The notes under the pieces were generated by a model. It was not told where the DNA came from. It ran no database searches and was given only the letters and a program-made list of their open reading frames with translations. From the NCBI GenBank assembly GCA_011050085.1, contig DRGL01000062.1:1-64000 (forward strand): a stretch of DNA of 64,000 nt, in the 5' to 3' direction. Positions 35,392 to 44,151 of the stretch are shown piece after piece. The stretch comes from Pricia antarctica. Its GTDB lineage: Bacteria > Bacteroidota > Bacteroidia > Flavobacteriales > Flavobacteriaceae. The translations under genes and the position numbers were made by a program. Position 1 is the stretch's first letter. Every line of letters starts with the position of its first letter.

Positions 35392-35533
35392 TTACGTTGT
35401 AAATTTCTTCGAAAGCATTTGGATATTATCGTTCTAGTCAATTATCAATGATATTTTGATCTACCAATGAGCAAGGCTATCACAATTCTCAAACCGAAAG
35501 CTAATCGCCCTCTATTCGACTATTTACGGTGTA

Positions 35534-36130
35534 TTATTCAATACTCAATCTAACAATGGCCTCTTTATATTCTTCTTCCGAATTAGCGTTCAATAGCACG
35601 TTCGGCTTACTTGGAAAAACAAGTTTCGTCTCATTATTGATAAGAAATTTACGGGGACAGGTTCCAATTCCTTCCTTTAAATATGCTTTTGACTTGTCCA
35701 TGCCTTGAGGTTCCCATATGGCGCAAAGAGGCTCTGGCAACGGGTCTTCTTTTTGTGCGAATGCCGATGCCAAAACGTTCGGATCGCGAGCGGCAATCAA
35801 TTCTTGTAGCGAAGCCAAATCGATTAACGGCATATCACAGGCAACTACCAACCAAGCAACATCCGGGAACTTACTGTGAGCGGATAAGATTCCGTTATAA
35901 GGCCCTTTGTAAGCGTCATCATCTACAATGGTTTGCATACGTTCATCAAAATCCGCTTTTTGGTCGGAACGGATACTTACGAATGTTTCTGCGCAGACAC
36001 GGCTTAATAAATGATACAGGTATTCGCGCTGGGGCATACCATGATATTGAATCATACCTTTATCTTTTCCCATACGGGTACTTTTTCCGCCGGCGAGCAC
36101 CAAACCGTATATTTTAGGACCTATAATCAT
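35534..36130 (-). CDS. mobA: Molybdenum cofactor guanylyltransferase
   Basis: 198 aa from the ATG at 36130. A longer frame to 36205 would overlap moaC by ~90 bases, while this start overlaps by 17 and puts the nucleotide-binding motif GLVLAGGKSTRMGKDKG at residues ~9-25. Other MobA features are DDDAYKGPYNGILSAH and VVACDMPLID. MobA attaches GMP to molybdopterin to make the guanine-dinucleotide cofactor used by DMSO-reductase-family enzymes. Its presence suggests at least one such enzyme elsewhere in the genome. Confidence 0.9.
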   Translation of the reverse strand: MIIGPKIYGLVLAGGKSTRMGKDKGMIQYHGMPQREYLYHLLSRVCAETFVSIRSDQKADFDERMQTIVDDDAYKGPYNGILSAHSKFPDVAWLVVACDMPLIDLASLQELIAARDPNVLASAFAQKEDPLPEPLCAIWEPQGMDKSKAYLKEGIGTCPRKFLINNETKLVFPSKPNVLLNANSEEEYKEAIVRLSIE

Positions 36131-36587
36131 TCTTTCCTCCTGTTTTTTCTTCCAATTGAATATTTGTAATACTAATATCGTGCGAAAGGGCCTTGCACAT
36201 ATCATAAATGGTCAGCGCACTAATTGAAACACCCGTTAAAGCTTCCATTTCGACACCGGTCTTTTCGTTACATTTTACTGTACACCGAATTTCTAGATTA
36301 TTATTATGGGGATGGATATCAATTTGCACCTTTGACAAGTTGATTTGATGACAAAGCGGAATCAATTCCGAGGTTTTCTTTACCGCTTGGATTCCTGCGA
36401 TAACCGCTGTTTGTATAATACTCCCTTTTTTACCCAAAAAATCCTGCGCTGCCAACGTATCGAATACTGCTGAGGGAAATTCTACACGGCCGGATGCTAT
36501 GGCCGAACGTGATGTGACTTTTTTATTGGATACATCGACCATTACAGCGTTTCCGGAAGCGTCGATATGAGAAAGCTCTTTGTTCAT
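36114..36587 (-). CDS. moaC: Cyclic pyranopterin monophosphate synthase
   Basis: 157 aa, normal length. It converts the MoaA product to cyclic pyranopterin monophosphate. Conserved pieces are MVDVSNKKVTSRSAIASG (~16-33), IPLCHQINLS (~75-84), and the catalytic MEALTGVSISALTIYDMCKAL (~112-132). The gene starts 128 bases after moaA and overlaps mobA. Confidence 0.96.
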   Translation of the reverse strand: MNKELSHIDASGNAVMVDVSNKKVTSRSAIASGRVEFPSAVFDTLAAQDFLGKKGSIIQTAVIAGIQAVKKTSELIPLCHQINLSKVQIDIHPHNNNLEIRCTVKCNEKTGVEMEALTGVSISALTIYDMCKALSHDISITNIQLEEKTGGKNDYRS

Positions 36588-36715
36588 GTTCTTTTTCTCT
36601 CTTTTATAAACTATAAGGTTGGCGTTTTCAAACTAGTATAAGCGATATCCACATCATAAAGGTTCTCTAATTATTTCGATACAGATACTTCAAAAGATCA
36701 AATTATATCTAGATA

Positions 36716-37699
36716 TCAACCCCCTATCGAGGTCATCGAATTATCAAAAATGCCTTCGTAATTACCTTGTGCCTCATGGCCCGTTTTAGCACGGCTTCCA
36801 ATAGCTTTTAAAATTTGTTCTTTTACTTTTTCCTCGCTGTTTTCACTCCGTAATATATCTCGAATATTCATACTGGGCTTGGCATATAGGCACGTAATGA
36901 CGTCGCCTACAGCTGAAATACGTAGCCTATTACAGCTACCGCAAAAAGTTCGGCTAAACGAAGGTATCACTCCAAAACTTCCTTTAAAGCCTGGAATTTT
37001 GTAGTTCATGGAAGTAGAGGTTTTAGCGGATTCGAGCTTATAATACGTTGGATGGGCCTCTCTTATATAGCTTAATATTCGCTTATAATCCCACGTAATA
37101 CTATTGAAATTTTTACTGCCGCCATTGAATGGCATCTCCTCCAAAAACCTGACTGAAACGTCGTAGTGCTTTGTCAGCTCCAACATAGGCAAAATGTCTT
37201 CGGTATTCTGACCTTCAAGAGCAATAAAGTTGATACGGACGTTGAAACCTTCCGTAATCAACCGGATAATACTGTTGTATACCGTATCATAATGGTCACG
37301 TCGGGTAATCTTCTCAAAAGTCTTACGGTTAATGGCGTCCATACTGACGTTGATGTTCAGAATACCTAGCTCTTTCAGTTCGTCGATATGTTTACCGATT
37401 GTAGTAGCATTGGTAGTAATCGAAATATCATTCAACCCTTCCAACTGCGAAAGTCGCCGCAACAAGACCATTAAATCTTTTCGTACAAAGGGTTCGCCTC
37501 CAGTAATTCGAATCTTATCAATACCTTGAGACACTAATATCTCGCTTAAGCGGGAAAGTTCTTCAATGGTAAACAGCTTATCATTTTTGGCAAAATTTAT
37601 ACCCTCGGCGGGCATACAGTAATTGCATCGCAAATTGCATCGATCTGTTACCGCAAGTCGGAGATAATCTATTTTTCGATTATGATTGTCTATGAGCAT
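36716..37699 (-). CDS. moaA: GTP 3',8-cyclase (radical SAM)
   Basis: 327 aa, normal length. The radical-SAM cluster CNLRCNYC is at ~21-28, the SAM-binding segment TGGEPFVRKDL at ~70-80, and the second cluster has CGSCNRLR with a further Cys in DVITC. The conserved C-terminal Gly-Gly (SIGG) needed for activity is present. It makes 3',8-cyclo-7,8-dihydroguanosine triphosphate, the first step of molybdenum cofactor synthesis. Confidence 0.97.
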   Translation of the reverse strand: MLIDNHNRKIDYLRLAVTDRCNLRCNYCMPAEGINFAKNDKLFTIEELSRLSEILVSQGIDKIRITGGEPFVRKDLMVLLRRLSQLEGLNDISITTNATTIGKHIDELKELGILNINVSMDAINRKTFEKITRRDHYDTVYNSIIRLITEGFNVRINFIALEGQNTEDILPMLELTKHYDVSVRFLEEMPFNGGSKNFNSITWDYKRILSYIREAHPTYYKLESAKTSTSMNYKIPGFKGSFGVIPSFSRTFCGSCNRLRISAVGDVITCLYAKPSMNIRDILRSENSEEKVKEQILKAIGSRAKTGHEAQGNYEGIFDNSMTSIGG

Positions 37700-37752
37700 A
37701 ATTTCATCTTCATTTTACAAGCACCCTTTACTTAGTTCGAATAATTCAAATT

Positions 37753-38175
37753 TCAAGGATGCGCCGAAACCCAAACCGATTTATTTTTGAACATTTCCTT
37801 TTTCCAAATCGGAACTCGTTTTTTCAATGTATCGATTAAAAATCTACAAGCTTCAAAACTGGCATCGCGGTGCGCAGAGGATGCCCCGACCACAACCACG
37901 GGTTCTTCGACCTCTTTGACCCCAACGGCATGCCGAATAATTACTTTTTGTAATTTCCAGGTATCAACGGCTTCTTGCGCAATTTTCCCCATTTCCAATA
38001 GGGCCATACTTTTATAGGTTTCAAATTCTAGCGCTATCACCTCCTCATTATCGGTAAATTCCCTTACCGCACCGACAAACACACAAATTCCTCCGCAATG
38101 TGGATGCGAAAGCTCTAAAAACACTTTCGAGGTGTCTAGTGTATCAACGATTTCTACTATGATAGTATCTTTCAT
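37753..38175 (-). CDS. moaE: Molybdopterin synthase catalytic subunit
   Basis: 140 aa. MoaE motifs are GGICVFVGAVR (~28-38), LEFETYKSMA, IRHAVGVKEVEEPVVVVGASSAHRDASFEACRFLIDTLKKRVPIWKKE with the active-site Lys residues near 117-125. It transfers sulfur from MoaD thiocarboxylate to cyclic pyranopterin monophosphate. Start and moaD stop overlap as ATGA, so the subunits are made together. Confidence 0.95.
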   Translation of the reverse strand: MKDTIIVEIVDTLDTSKVFLELSHPHCGGICVFVGAVREFTDNEEVIALEFETYKSMALLEMGKIAQEAVDTWKLQKVIIRHAVGVKEVEEPVVVVGASSAHRDASFEACRFLIDTLKKRVPIWKKEMFKNKSVWVSAHP

Positions 38176-38417
38176 CAGCCGCCGCTTACAGGTGGTATAA
38201 TTGCAATTTCGTCGCCTTCCTTTAAAATTTCCGCATCTTCGGCATACGCACTGTTCACGGCAACCGCCAAAGAAGAAAGTTTCCCAAATTCGGGGAACAT
38301 ACTTTTCAATCTCTCCTTAAGTTCGAATACCGACTTCGGAAAAGACTCCTCTTCAGGAAGATGAAAAGAACTCTTTCCAACGATATCCTTTGCAATTCCA
38401 AATAGCAATACCTCCAT
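38175..38417 (-). CDS. moaD: Molybdopterin synthase sulfur carrier subunit
   Basis: 80 aa, ubiquitin-like fold, ending PPVSGG with the required C-terminal Gly-Gly, which is adenylated and thiocarboxylated. It is first in the Moco cluster, 23 bases downstream of an upstream dyad at 38440-38460. Overlaps moaE by four bases. Confidence 0.92.
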   Translation of the reverse strand: MEVLLFGIAKDIVGKSSFHLPEEESFPKSVFELKERLKSMFPEFGKLSSLAVAVNSAYAEDAEILKEGDEIAIIPPVSGG

Positions 38418-38439
38418 TGGGATTATTTAATTATATATA

Positions 38440-38460
38440 ATGTAAAGATACAACTTACAT
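38440..38460. promoter_or_regulatory. Dyad upstream of moaD, candidate operator
   Basis: ATGTAA-N9-TTACAT, a perfect 6+6 dyad. The minus strand reads TATCTTTA across its middle, a near match to the -7 consensus. A bound regulator would therefore cover the moaD promoter. The cognate protein is unknown. Confidence 0.4.
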
Positions 38461-38982
38461 AAAAAAAACGATACGCCATACCCAAATCCCGGAAGGATTA
38501 TGAATAAGGCGAATAGGTGCATTTATTGATTTAAATGGGTTAAAATCATTCAGTCCCTAACTTCTATTTAAGGCAATTACTGTACTTAATAATTGCTAGT
38601 TAGTACTAATTTCCATAAGCAATCTAAGTCCATATATTTTATCCATTAAGACCTAAACTTGAGGTTTTCCTCTCAATTTTGCACCTAGATGACAAAGGTT
38701 AATACAACAGTTTTCGGATGCTACAGTTTTTGGTGAAAAAATATTCTACATTATTATTTATTTATCAAGGTCCGCATCAACTTTGACACACATAGAATTA
38801 TTCTTATGATACTTTATTTGCGATGCTTCCGTTCATTGGTTTAAATGATTTTGTTGCAGAACTTATCCCTTGGTTCGCTCTTTAAATTCAAGTCGAATGA
38901 TAGTATAAATATTATTAAAGTTTGCTACTTAGGGTACTATTTTAGGATTTTCAAACTTCAGTCGAACTCCCACCGATTTAAT

Positions 38983-38990
38983 TACTTTTG
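38983..38990 (+). promoter_or_regulatory. -7 promoter element for the TrmH-type methyltransferase
   Basis: TACTTTTG (TAnnTTTG), four bases before the ATG at 38995. This suggests a leaderless or nearly leaderless transcript. Confidence 0.55.
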
Positions 38991-38994
38991 CGAC

Positions 38995-39807
38995 ATGTAT
39001 GAAAGTAAACGAATTAGTAGTGCGCAAAACCCATTGGTCAAAAAAATTGGGGTTTTACAGGATAAATCAAGGGAACGCAAAAAATCAGGACTCTTTGTTC
39101 TAGAGGGATTTCGGGAATTACAGCTTGCCATTAAGGGGGAATATATTTTGGATACTGTTTTATTTCTGCCCGATTTACTTTCTGAAGATACCCTTTTGGG
39201 CCTATTGGATGTCTCCGTATCCCGACCGGAAATTATTGCTATTAGCACGGAGGTCTACGCCAAACTGGCCTATCGTAAAACTACTGAAGGCCTATTGGCT
39301 GTAGTACGGAGCAAAACCCATGATTTGAATGATCTCCATGTTCCATCAGAAAACCCTTTGATATTGATAGCAGAAGCTCCCGAAAAACCCGGAAATATCG
39401 GCGCATTGCTCAGAACTGCGGATGCCGCCGGTCTGGATGCCGTTATTATCGCAAACCCAAAATCAGATCTGTACAATCCGAACATCATCCGGTCAAGTAT
39501 AGGATGTGTTTTTACGAACAACATTGCTGTCGGAACCACTTCTGAAATTATAGCATATTTACTTAAAAAAAATATCTCTAGCTACTGTGCAGCATTGACG
39601 GCATCTAAAAAATATACGGAAGTTAATTTCAAGGGTCCGTGCGCAATTGTGGTAGGTACCGAAGCAACAGGGCTATCGCAAGAATGGCTTGCAGCATCCG
39701 AACAAAATATCATCATACCAATGGCCGGCGATATAGATTCTATGAACGTTTCGGTTTCCGCGGCGATTCTTATCTTTGAGGCGAAACGGCAGCGAGGCTT
39801 TTTGTAG
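38995..39807 (+). CDS. TrmH/SpoU-family RNA 2'-O-methyltransferase
   Basis: 270 aa from the ATG at 38995 (MYESKRISSAQNPLVKKIG). The N-terminal substrate-binding domain (~1-100) is of the L30e-like SpoU_sub_bind type. The SPOUT knot domain (~105-265) has EAPEKPGNIGALLRTADAAGLDAV, a GTEATGLSQEWL loop and the closing DSMNVSVSAAILIFEAKRQR. It methylates rRNA or tRNA ribose; the exact site cannot be read from sequence. It stands as a single gene. Confidence 0.92.
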   Translation: MYESKRISSAQNPLVKKIGVLQDKSRERKKSGLFVLEGFRELQLAIKGEYILDTVLFLPDLLSEDTLLGLLDVSVSRPEIIAISTEVYAKLAYRKTTEGLLAVVRSKTHDLNDLHVPSENPLILIAEAPEKPGNIGALLRTADAAGLDAVIIANPKSDLYNPNIIRSSIGCVFTNNIAVGTTSEIIAYLLKKNISSYCAALTASKKYTEVNFKGPCAIVVGTEATGLSQEWLAASEQNIIIPMAGDIDSMNVSVSAAILIFEAKRQRGFL

Positions 39808-39911
39808 CCATTTGGAGCAATACATGCATGGCTACTATGGTATTGCCAGTAATGTACGACAGACGAACAAATTTGAACCTTATTAGTTTATAGCATTAAC
39901 TCCTATTTATA

Positions 39912-41141
39912 TTGAATACGCTCTTTTATATCATAATCATCATTTTAATCGCCCAATTCGTACTCGAAACAGTACTCGATTACCTTAACGCTAAACGCTA
40001 TGAACATAATGTCCCGGAAGAACTTGTCGATGTTTTTGATGCTGACGAATACCTAAAGTCACAAGCCTACCAAAAGACCAACTATCGCTTCGGCCTTATC
40101 AGCTCCACGTTTTCTTTACTACTTACCCTATGCTTCCTACTATTCGGAGGATTTGAGTGGACGGACCAATTAGCAAGGAGTATATCGGATAATCCAATTG
40201 TAACGGCCTTGCTGTTTTTCGGCATTATCATGATTGGAAGCGATATTCTGACAATGCCCTTCTCCTATTATTCAACCTTTGTCATCGAAGAAAGGTTTGG
40301 ATTCAACAAAACTTCGAAAGGCACTTTTTTCGTGGATAAACTAAAAGGATGGGCCATGATGGCCGTCATCGGTGGTGGCCTGTTGACTTTAATTATTTGG
40401 TTCTTCGGATGGGCGGGAAGTACGTTTTGGATTTATGCCTGGGCACTTGTCACCATCTTCACCATTTTCATGAACCTTTTTTATAGTAAATTGATTGTAC
40501 CCCTTTTCAATACACTGACCCCCCTTGAAGATGGTGGCCTCAAAACAAAAATTGAGAACTATGCCAAAAATGTCGGTTTTGAATTGAAAAATATTTTCGT
40601 AATTGATGGTTCAAAACGCTCTACCAAAGCCAATGCCTATTTTTCCGGTTTTGGAAAAGAGAAACGAATAACTCTTTATGACACCCTTATCAACGACCTG
40701 GAGGAGGAAGAGATCGTTGCCGTACTTGCACATGAGGTGGGACATTATAAAAGAAAGCATACTATTTTCAATCTTGTTGCCTCCATCCTGCTAACGGGCA
40801 TAACACTTTATATTCTATCCCTATTTATCAATAGTCCACAAGTGTCGCTGGCCATTGGTGTTTCCCAACCCAGTTTTCATGCGGCCTTGATAGGTTTCGG
40901 AATTTTATATAGTCCCATTTCGGAGATAACAGGACTTATCATGAACCATCTCTCTAGAAAGTTCGAGTATCAGGCCGATGATTATGCTAAGAATACATAC
41001 GCAGCAATACCATTGATTACTTCTTTGAAAAAACTATCCAAAAATAATCTTAGCAATCTTACGCCGCATCCCGCTTATGTCTTTATGCACTACTCACATC
41101 CACCTTTGATTGCAAGAATTCGCAATCTAAAGTCCGCGTAA
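39912..41141 (+). CDS. M48-family membrane metallopeptidase (Ste24/CAAX protease 1-like)
   Basis: 409 aa beginning with a TTG at 39912. About six or seven membrane helices surround the zinc motif AHEVGHYKRKH near residue 273 and the third-ligand region SRKFEYQADDYA at ~352-363. The length and layout match Ste24-type proteases rather than the shorter HtpX. Since bacteria lack prenylated CAAX substrates, it probably degrades or processes membrane proteins (inference). Confidence 0.92.
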   Translation: MNTLFYIIIIILIAQFVLETVLDYLNAKRYEHNVPEELVDVFDADEYLKSQAYQKTNYRFGLISSTFSLLLTLCFLLFGGFEWTDQLARSISDNPIVTALLFFGIIMIGSDILTMPFSYYSTFVIEERFGFNKTSKGTFFVDKLKGWAMMAVIGGGLLTLIIWFFGWAGSTFWIYAWALVTIFTIFMNLFYSKLIVPLFNTLTPLEDGGLKTKIENYAKNVGFELKNIFVIDGSKRSTKANAYFSGFGKEKRITLYDTLINDLEEEEIVAVLAHEVGHYKRKHTIFNLVASILLTGITLYILSLFINSPQVSLAIGVSQPSFHAALIGFGILYSPISEITGLIMNHLSRKFEYQADDYAKNTYAAIPLITSLKKLSKNNLSNLTPHPAYVFMHYSHPPLIARIRNLKSA

Positions 41142-41274
41142 TTTTTACATGTTCTCAGGTCGTTAGCTGAAATTTCCCATGTACGGAACAGGGCTGGATT
41201 TTGATTCATAGGGGCATACTTTTTGTTGTGTACCAGTTTAGATTGTGGTATTTTAGATTTAGAACTCCCCGTAA

Positions 41275-43479
41275 ATGACACAGGCAGCTGTAGAATTAGA
41301 GAATAAAGAAATCGCCAAGCAATATAAAGAACTGCTTCGCATCAGTTATCAACACTTGTCAGACGATGACCGAAGGTTAATTCGGGCAGCGTTCGAAGTA
41401 GCTGTAGACGGCCATAAAGAACAGCGCCGCAAGTCAGGTGAGGCCTATGTTTTTCATCCCATTGCAGTAGCAAAGATTGTAGCTTCGGAAATCGGTCTTG
41501 ACGCCACTTCAATTGCCTCTGCGCTACTTCACGACGTTGTAGAGGATACGGAATATACGCTTGACGATATCGAGCGAATGTTCGGGGAAACTATAGCCCG
41601 AATTGTAGATGGATTAACCAAAATTGCGCACCTAAAAAAGGATATGAGCACCTCACAGCAGGCCGAAAATTTTCGGAAAATGCTGCTTACCTTGAATGAT
41701 GATGTTCGTGTCATACTTATTAAAATCGCAGACCGCTATCACAATATGCTTACCATGGATTCGATGCCCGAGCATAAACAGGTTCAGATGGCATCGGAAA
41801 CGCTGTACATCTATGCTCCATTGGCCCACCGTATCGGGCTCTATAACATCAAGACCGAGCTTGAAGACCTCAGCCTTAAATATACCGAACCGAGAGTTTA
41901 CAGAGATATTAAAGGAAAGATTGAGGACTCAAAAGAAGAGCAGCAAGTCTATATCGACACCTTTTCTAATATCATAGACAAGTCGCTAAAAGAAGAAGGC
42001 CTCAACTATACGATAAAGGGAAGAATGAAATCTATCTTCTCCATCCGCCGGAAGATGAAGGCTCAAAATGTCGTATTCAACGAAATCTACGATAAATTCG
42101 CCATCCGCATTATCTATAAATCCGACCGGCAGAACGAGAAATTCCTGGCTTGGAAAATCTATTCCATTGTCACTGACCACTTTACTCCTAATCCGGTTCG
42201 GTTACGGGATTGGATATCCTCGCCAAAATCGACCGGATATGAAGCCCTACACATTACCGTCATGGGGCCGAAAGGCCGCTGGGTAGAAGTTCAGATTCGC
42301 AGCGAGCGTATGCATGAAATTGCAGAGAAAGGTTATGCCGCCCATTTTAAATACAAGCACGGTGATCAGAAGGAAATGGGAATCGAAATTTGGTTGAACC
42401 GTCTTCAGGAAGCCTTGGAAAACGCGAACACCAATGCGGTTGATTTTGTCGAGGAGTTTAAATTAAACCTTTATTCCAAAGAAATATTTGTTTTTACTCC
42501 TAAGGGTGAATTGAAGTCCCTTCCCAAGGGAGCAACTCCCCTTGATTTTGCATTCAATATACATACGCTTGTAGGCATGCGAACTCGCGGTGCCAAAGTG
42601 AATGGTAAGCTAGTACCGCTAAACACCACCTTAAATAGTGGCGACCAGGTCGAAATTATGACCTCAGACCAGGCGAAACCGAACCAAAACTGGTTAGATT
42701 ACGCCACAACCGCTCGAGCAAGGGCTAAAATAAAATCATCTTTACGGGATGAGAAAAAATTAACTGCCGAAGAAGGAAAAGAAATTTTACGTAGAAAATT
42801 GAAATCCCAAAAAGTAACTCTTAACGAGGATTCGATCAACAAAATGGTCGTCTTCTTTAAGCTCAAAACGAGTTTAGATTTATTTTACAGAGTCGGTGTC
42901 GGTTCAATAGATAATACGATGATCAGAGATTTTACATCGTCGTACAATAATGCATTTATCAGCTTTTTTAAGAATAAAATTCGTCGAACACCCGTTCCCG
43001 AGGGTATCGATAAAGATGAAATTACCACAAAATACGATATGCTCGTCTTCGGACGAGAAGAAGAGAAATTGGATTATAAACTCTCGCAATGCTGCAATCC
43101 GATTCCCGGTGATCCCGTTTTTGGATTTGTCAGTGTTAGCGATGGGATAAAAGTCCATAAAAAGAACTGCCCGAATGCTATACAGCTCCAATCCAATTAC
43201 GCCTATCGCATCATTAGTGCTAAATGGATAGATTCTACCCAGCAAGAATTTAAAGCGGAAATTGAATTGACGGGAATCGACAATATGGGACTAATTAATG
43301 ATATCACCGAAATCATCTCCGATGAGATGCATGTAAACATGCGAAATATTAATTTCAGTACCGATGGCGGTACGTTCAAAGGTAACATCACCGTAGTAGT
43401 AAAAAACAGCGGTATTTTGAAAAAATTAATTTCCAATCTGAAACAGATAAAAGGTATCGAAAAGGTTGGCAGAGTATGA
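41275..43479 (+). CDS. Bifunctional (p)ppGpp synthetase/hydrolase (RelA/SpoT homolog)
   Basis: 734 aa, normal for Rel/SpoT. The N-terminal HD hydrolase domain is intact (VFHPIAVAKI at ~59, LLHDVVEDTEY at ~83-93, DRYHNMLTM at ~154). The synthetase domain has KGRMKSIFSIRRKM and DKFAIRIIYK at ~244-285, then TGS (IFVFTPKGELKSLPKGATPLDFA, ~403-425), a Cys-containing region (CCNPIPGDPVFGF) and a C-terminal ACT domain. Both activities are likely, controlling the stringent response. It is followed by the Fur-family gene and purA; ppGpp acts on purine metabolism, which may explain the setting. Confidence 0.96.
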   Translation: MTQAAVELENKEIAKQYKELLRISYQHLSDDDRRLIRAAFEVAVDGHKEQRRKSGEAYVFHPIAVAKIVASEIGLDATSIASALLHDVVEDTEYTLDDIERMFGETIARIVDGLTKIAHLKKDMSTSQQAENFRKMLLTLNDDVRVILIKIADRYHNMLTMDSMPEHKQVQMASETLYIYAPLAHRIGLYNIKTELEDLSLKYTEPRVYRDIKGKIEDSKEEQQVYIDTFSNIIDKSLKEEGLNYTIKGRMKSIFSIRRKMKAQNVVFNEIYDKFAIRIIYKSDRQNEKFLAWKIYSIVTDHFTPNPVRLRDWISSPKSTGYEALHITVMGPKGRWVEVQIRSERMHEIAEKGYAAHFKYKHGDQKEMGIEIWLNRLQEALENANTNAVDFVEEFKLNLYSKEIFVFTPKGELKSLPKGATPLDFAFNIHTLVGMRTRGAKVNGKLVPLNTTLNSGDQVEIMTSDQAKPNQNWLDYATTARARAKIKSSLRDEKKLTAEEGKEILRRKLKSQKVTLNEDSINKMVVFFKLKTSLDLFYRVGVGSIDNTMIRDFTSSYNNAFISFFKNKIRRTPVPEGIDKDEITTKYDMLVFGREEEKLDYKLSQCCNPIPGDPVFGFVSVSDGIKVHKKNCPNAIQLQSNYAYRIISAKWIDSTQQEFKAEIELTGIDNMGLINDITEIISDEMHVNMRNINFSTDGGTFKGNITVVVKNSGILKKLISNLKQIKGIEKVGRV

Positions 43480-43607
43480 TACCGGGAACGACTTCACTGA
43501 AAAATATTATAATCCTTAGCCGCAGTTTTTAAGGGATTCTAAATCCTTATGCATCTGAATTTTGAGTTTGTAATTGTGTTTGCAACTTGGGTTCAAAAAA
43601 AGAACTG

Positions 43608-43615
43608 TACATTTG
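43608..43615 (+). promoter_or_regulatory. -7 promoter element for the Fur-family/purA operon
   Basis: TACATTTG (TAnnTTTG) lies 26 bases before the ATG at 43642. A TTG at 43587-43589, 18 bases upstream, could act as the -33 box. Confidence 0.55.
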
Positions 43616-43641
43616 TAAATCGACGTAGAAGGCATCCTATT

Positions 43642-44139
43642 ATGGCAGCAAGCAAGAACCAAGAAATCGTAAAAAACGTTTTTACTACCTTTTTAGGGGA
43701 AAACGGGCATCGCAAAACACCCGAGCGCTATGCCATCCTCCAAGAAATTTACGATAGCGAAGAACACTTTGACATCGAGTCCCTCTACATTGGCATGAAA
43801 AATAAGAATTATAGGGTCAGCCGGGCAACCTTGTACAATACCATAGAACTTTTATTGGAATGCAAACTGGTGCGCAAGCATCAATTCGGTAAAAATCAGG
43901 CGCAGTATGAAAAATCATACTTTGACCGACAACACGATCACGTAATTTTGACCGACACCGGAGAGGTCGTGGAGTTTTGTGATCCGCGTATTCAATCTAT
44001 TAAAAAAACCATCGAAGAAGTGTTCGATATAAAAATAAATACACACTCACTTTATTTCTATGGTACCCGAAATTCACCCGATGCAGAGGTAGACGCACCG
44101 GTAGAAACAGTAAAGAAAAAAGAAAAAACCAACAGCTAA
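43642..44139 (+). CDS. Fur-family metal-responsive repressor
   Basis: 165 aa from the ATG at 43642; a longer frame to 43549 runs through the promoter. The winged helix (~20-85) has [14 protein letters not shown] and the recognition helix [17 protein letters not shown]. The metal sensor segment [15 protein letters not shown] is present, but the CxxC zinc pair found in the same place in many Fur/Zur/PerR proteins is absent (TDTG), and no second CxxC is seen. The final ~20 residues are a Lys/Glu/Val-rich tail. Metal specificity cannot be assigned. It lies 12 bases before purA, presumably in one operon. Confidence 0.88.
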   Translation: MAASKNQEIVKNVFTTFLGENGHRKTPERYAILQEIYDSEEHFDIESLYIGMKNKNYRVSRATLYNTIELLLECKLVRKHQFGKNQAQYEKSYFDRQHDHVILTDTGEVVEFCDPRIQSIKKTIEEVFDIKINTHSLYFYGTRNSPDAEVDAPVETVKKKEKTNS

Positions 44140-44151
44140 CCAATTTTATCA

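Larger units (their letters stand above)
38418..38994. other. Divergent interval between moaD and the TrmH-type gene, no gene seen
   Basis: 577 AT-rich bases. It holds the moaD-proximal dyad (38440-38460) and the -7 element at 38983. An in-frame extension of the TrmH gene back to 38845 passes through this promoter and looks non-coding. No tRNA or convincing Moco riboswitch structure was recognised by eye. Confidence 0.55.

Noticed and set aside
38845-38994. N-terminal extension of the TrmH-type methyltransferase
   Set aside because: Crosses the -7 promoter element and is not protein-like.
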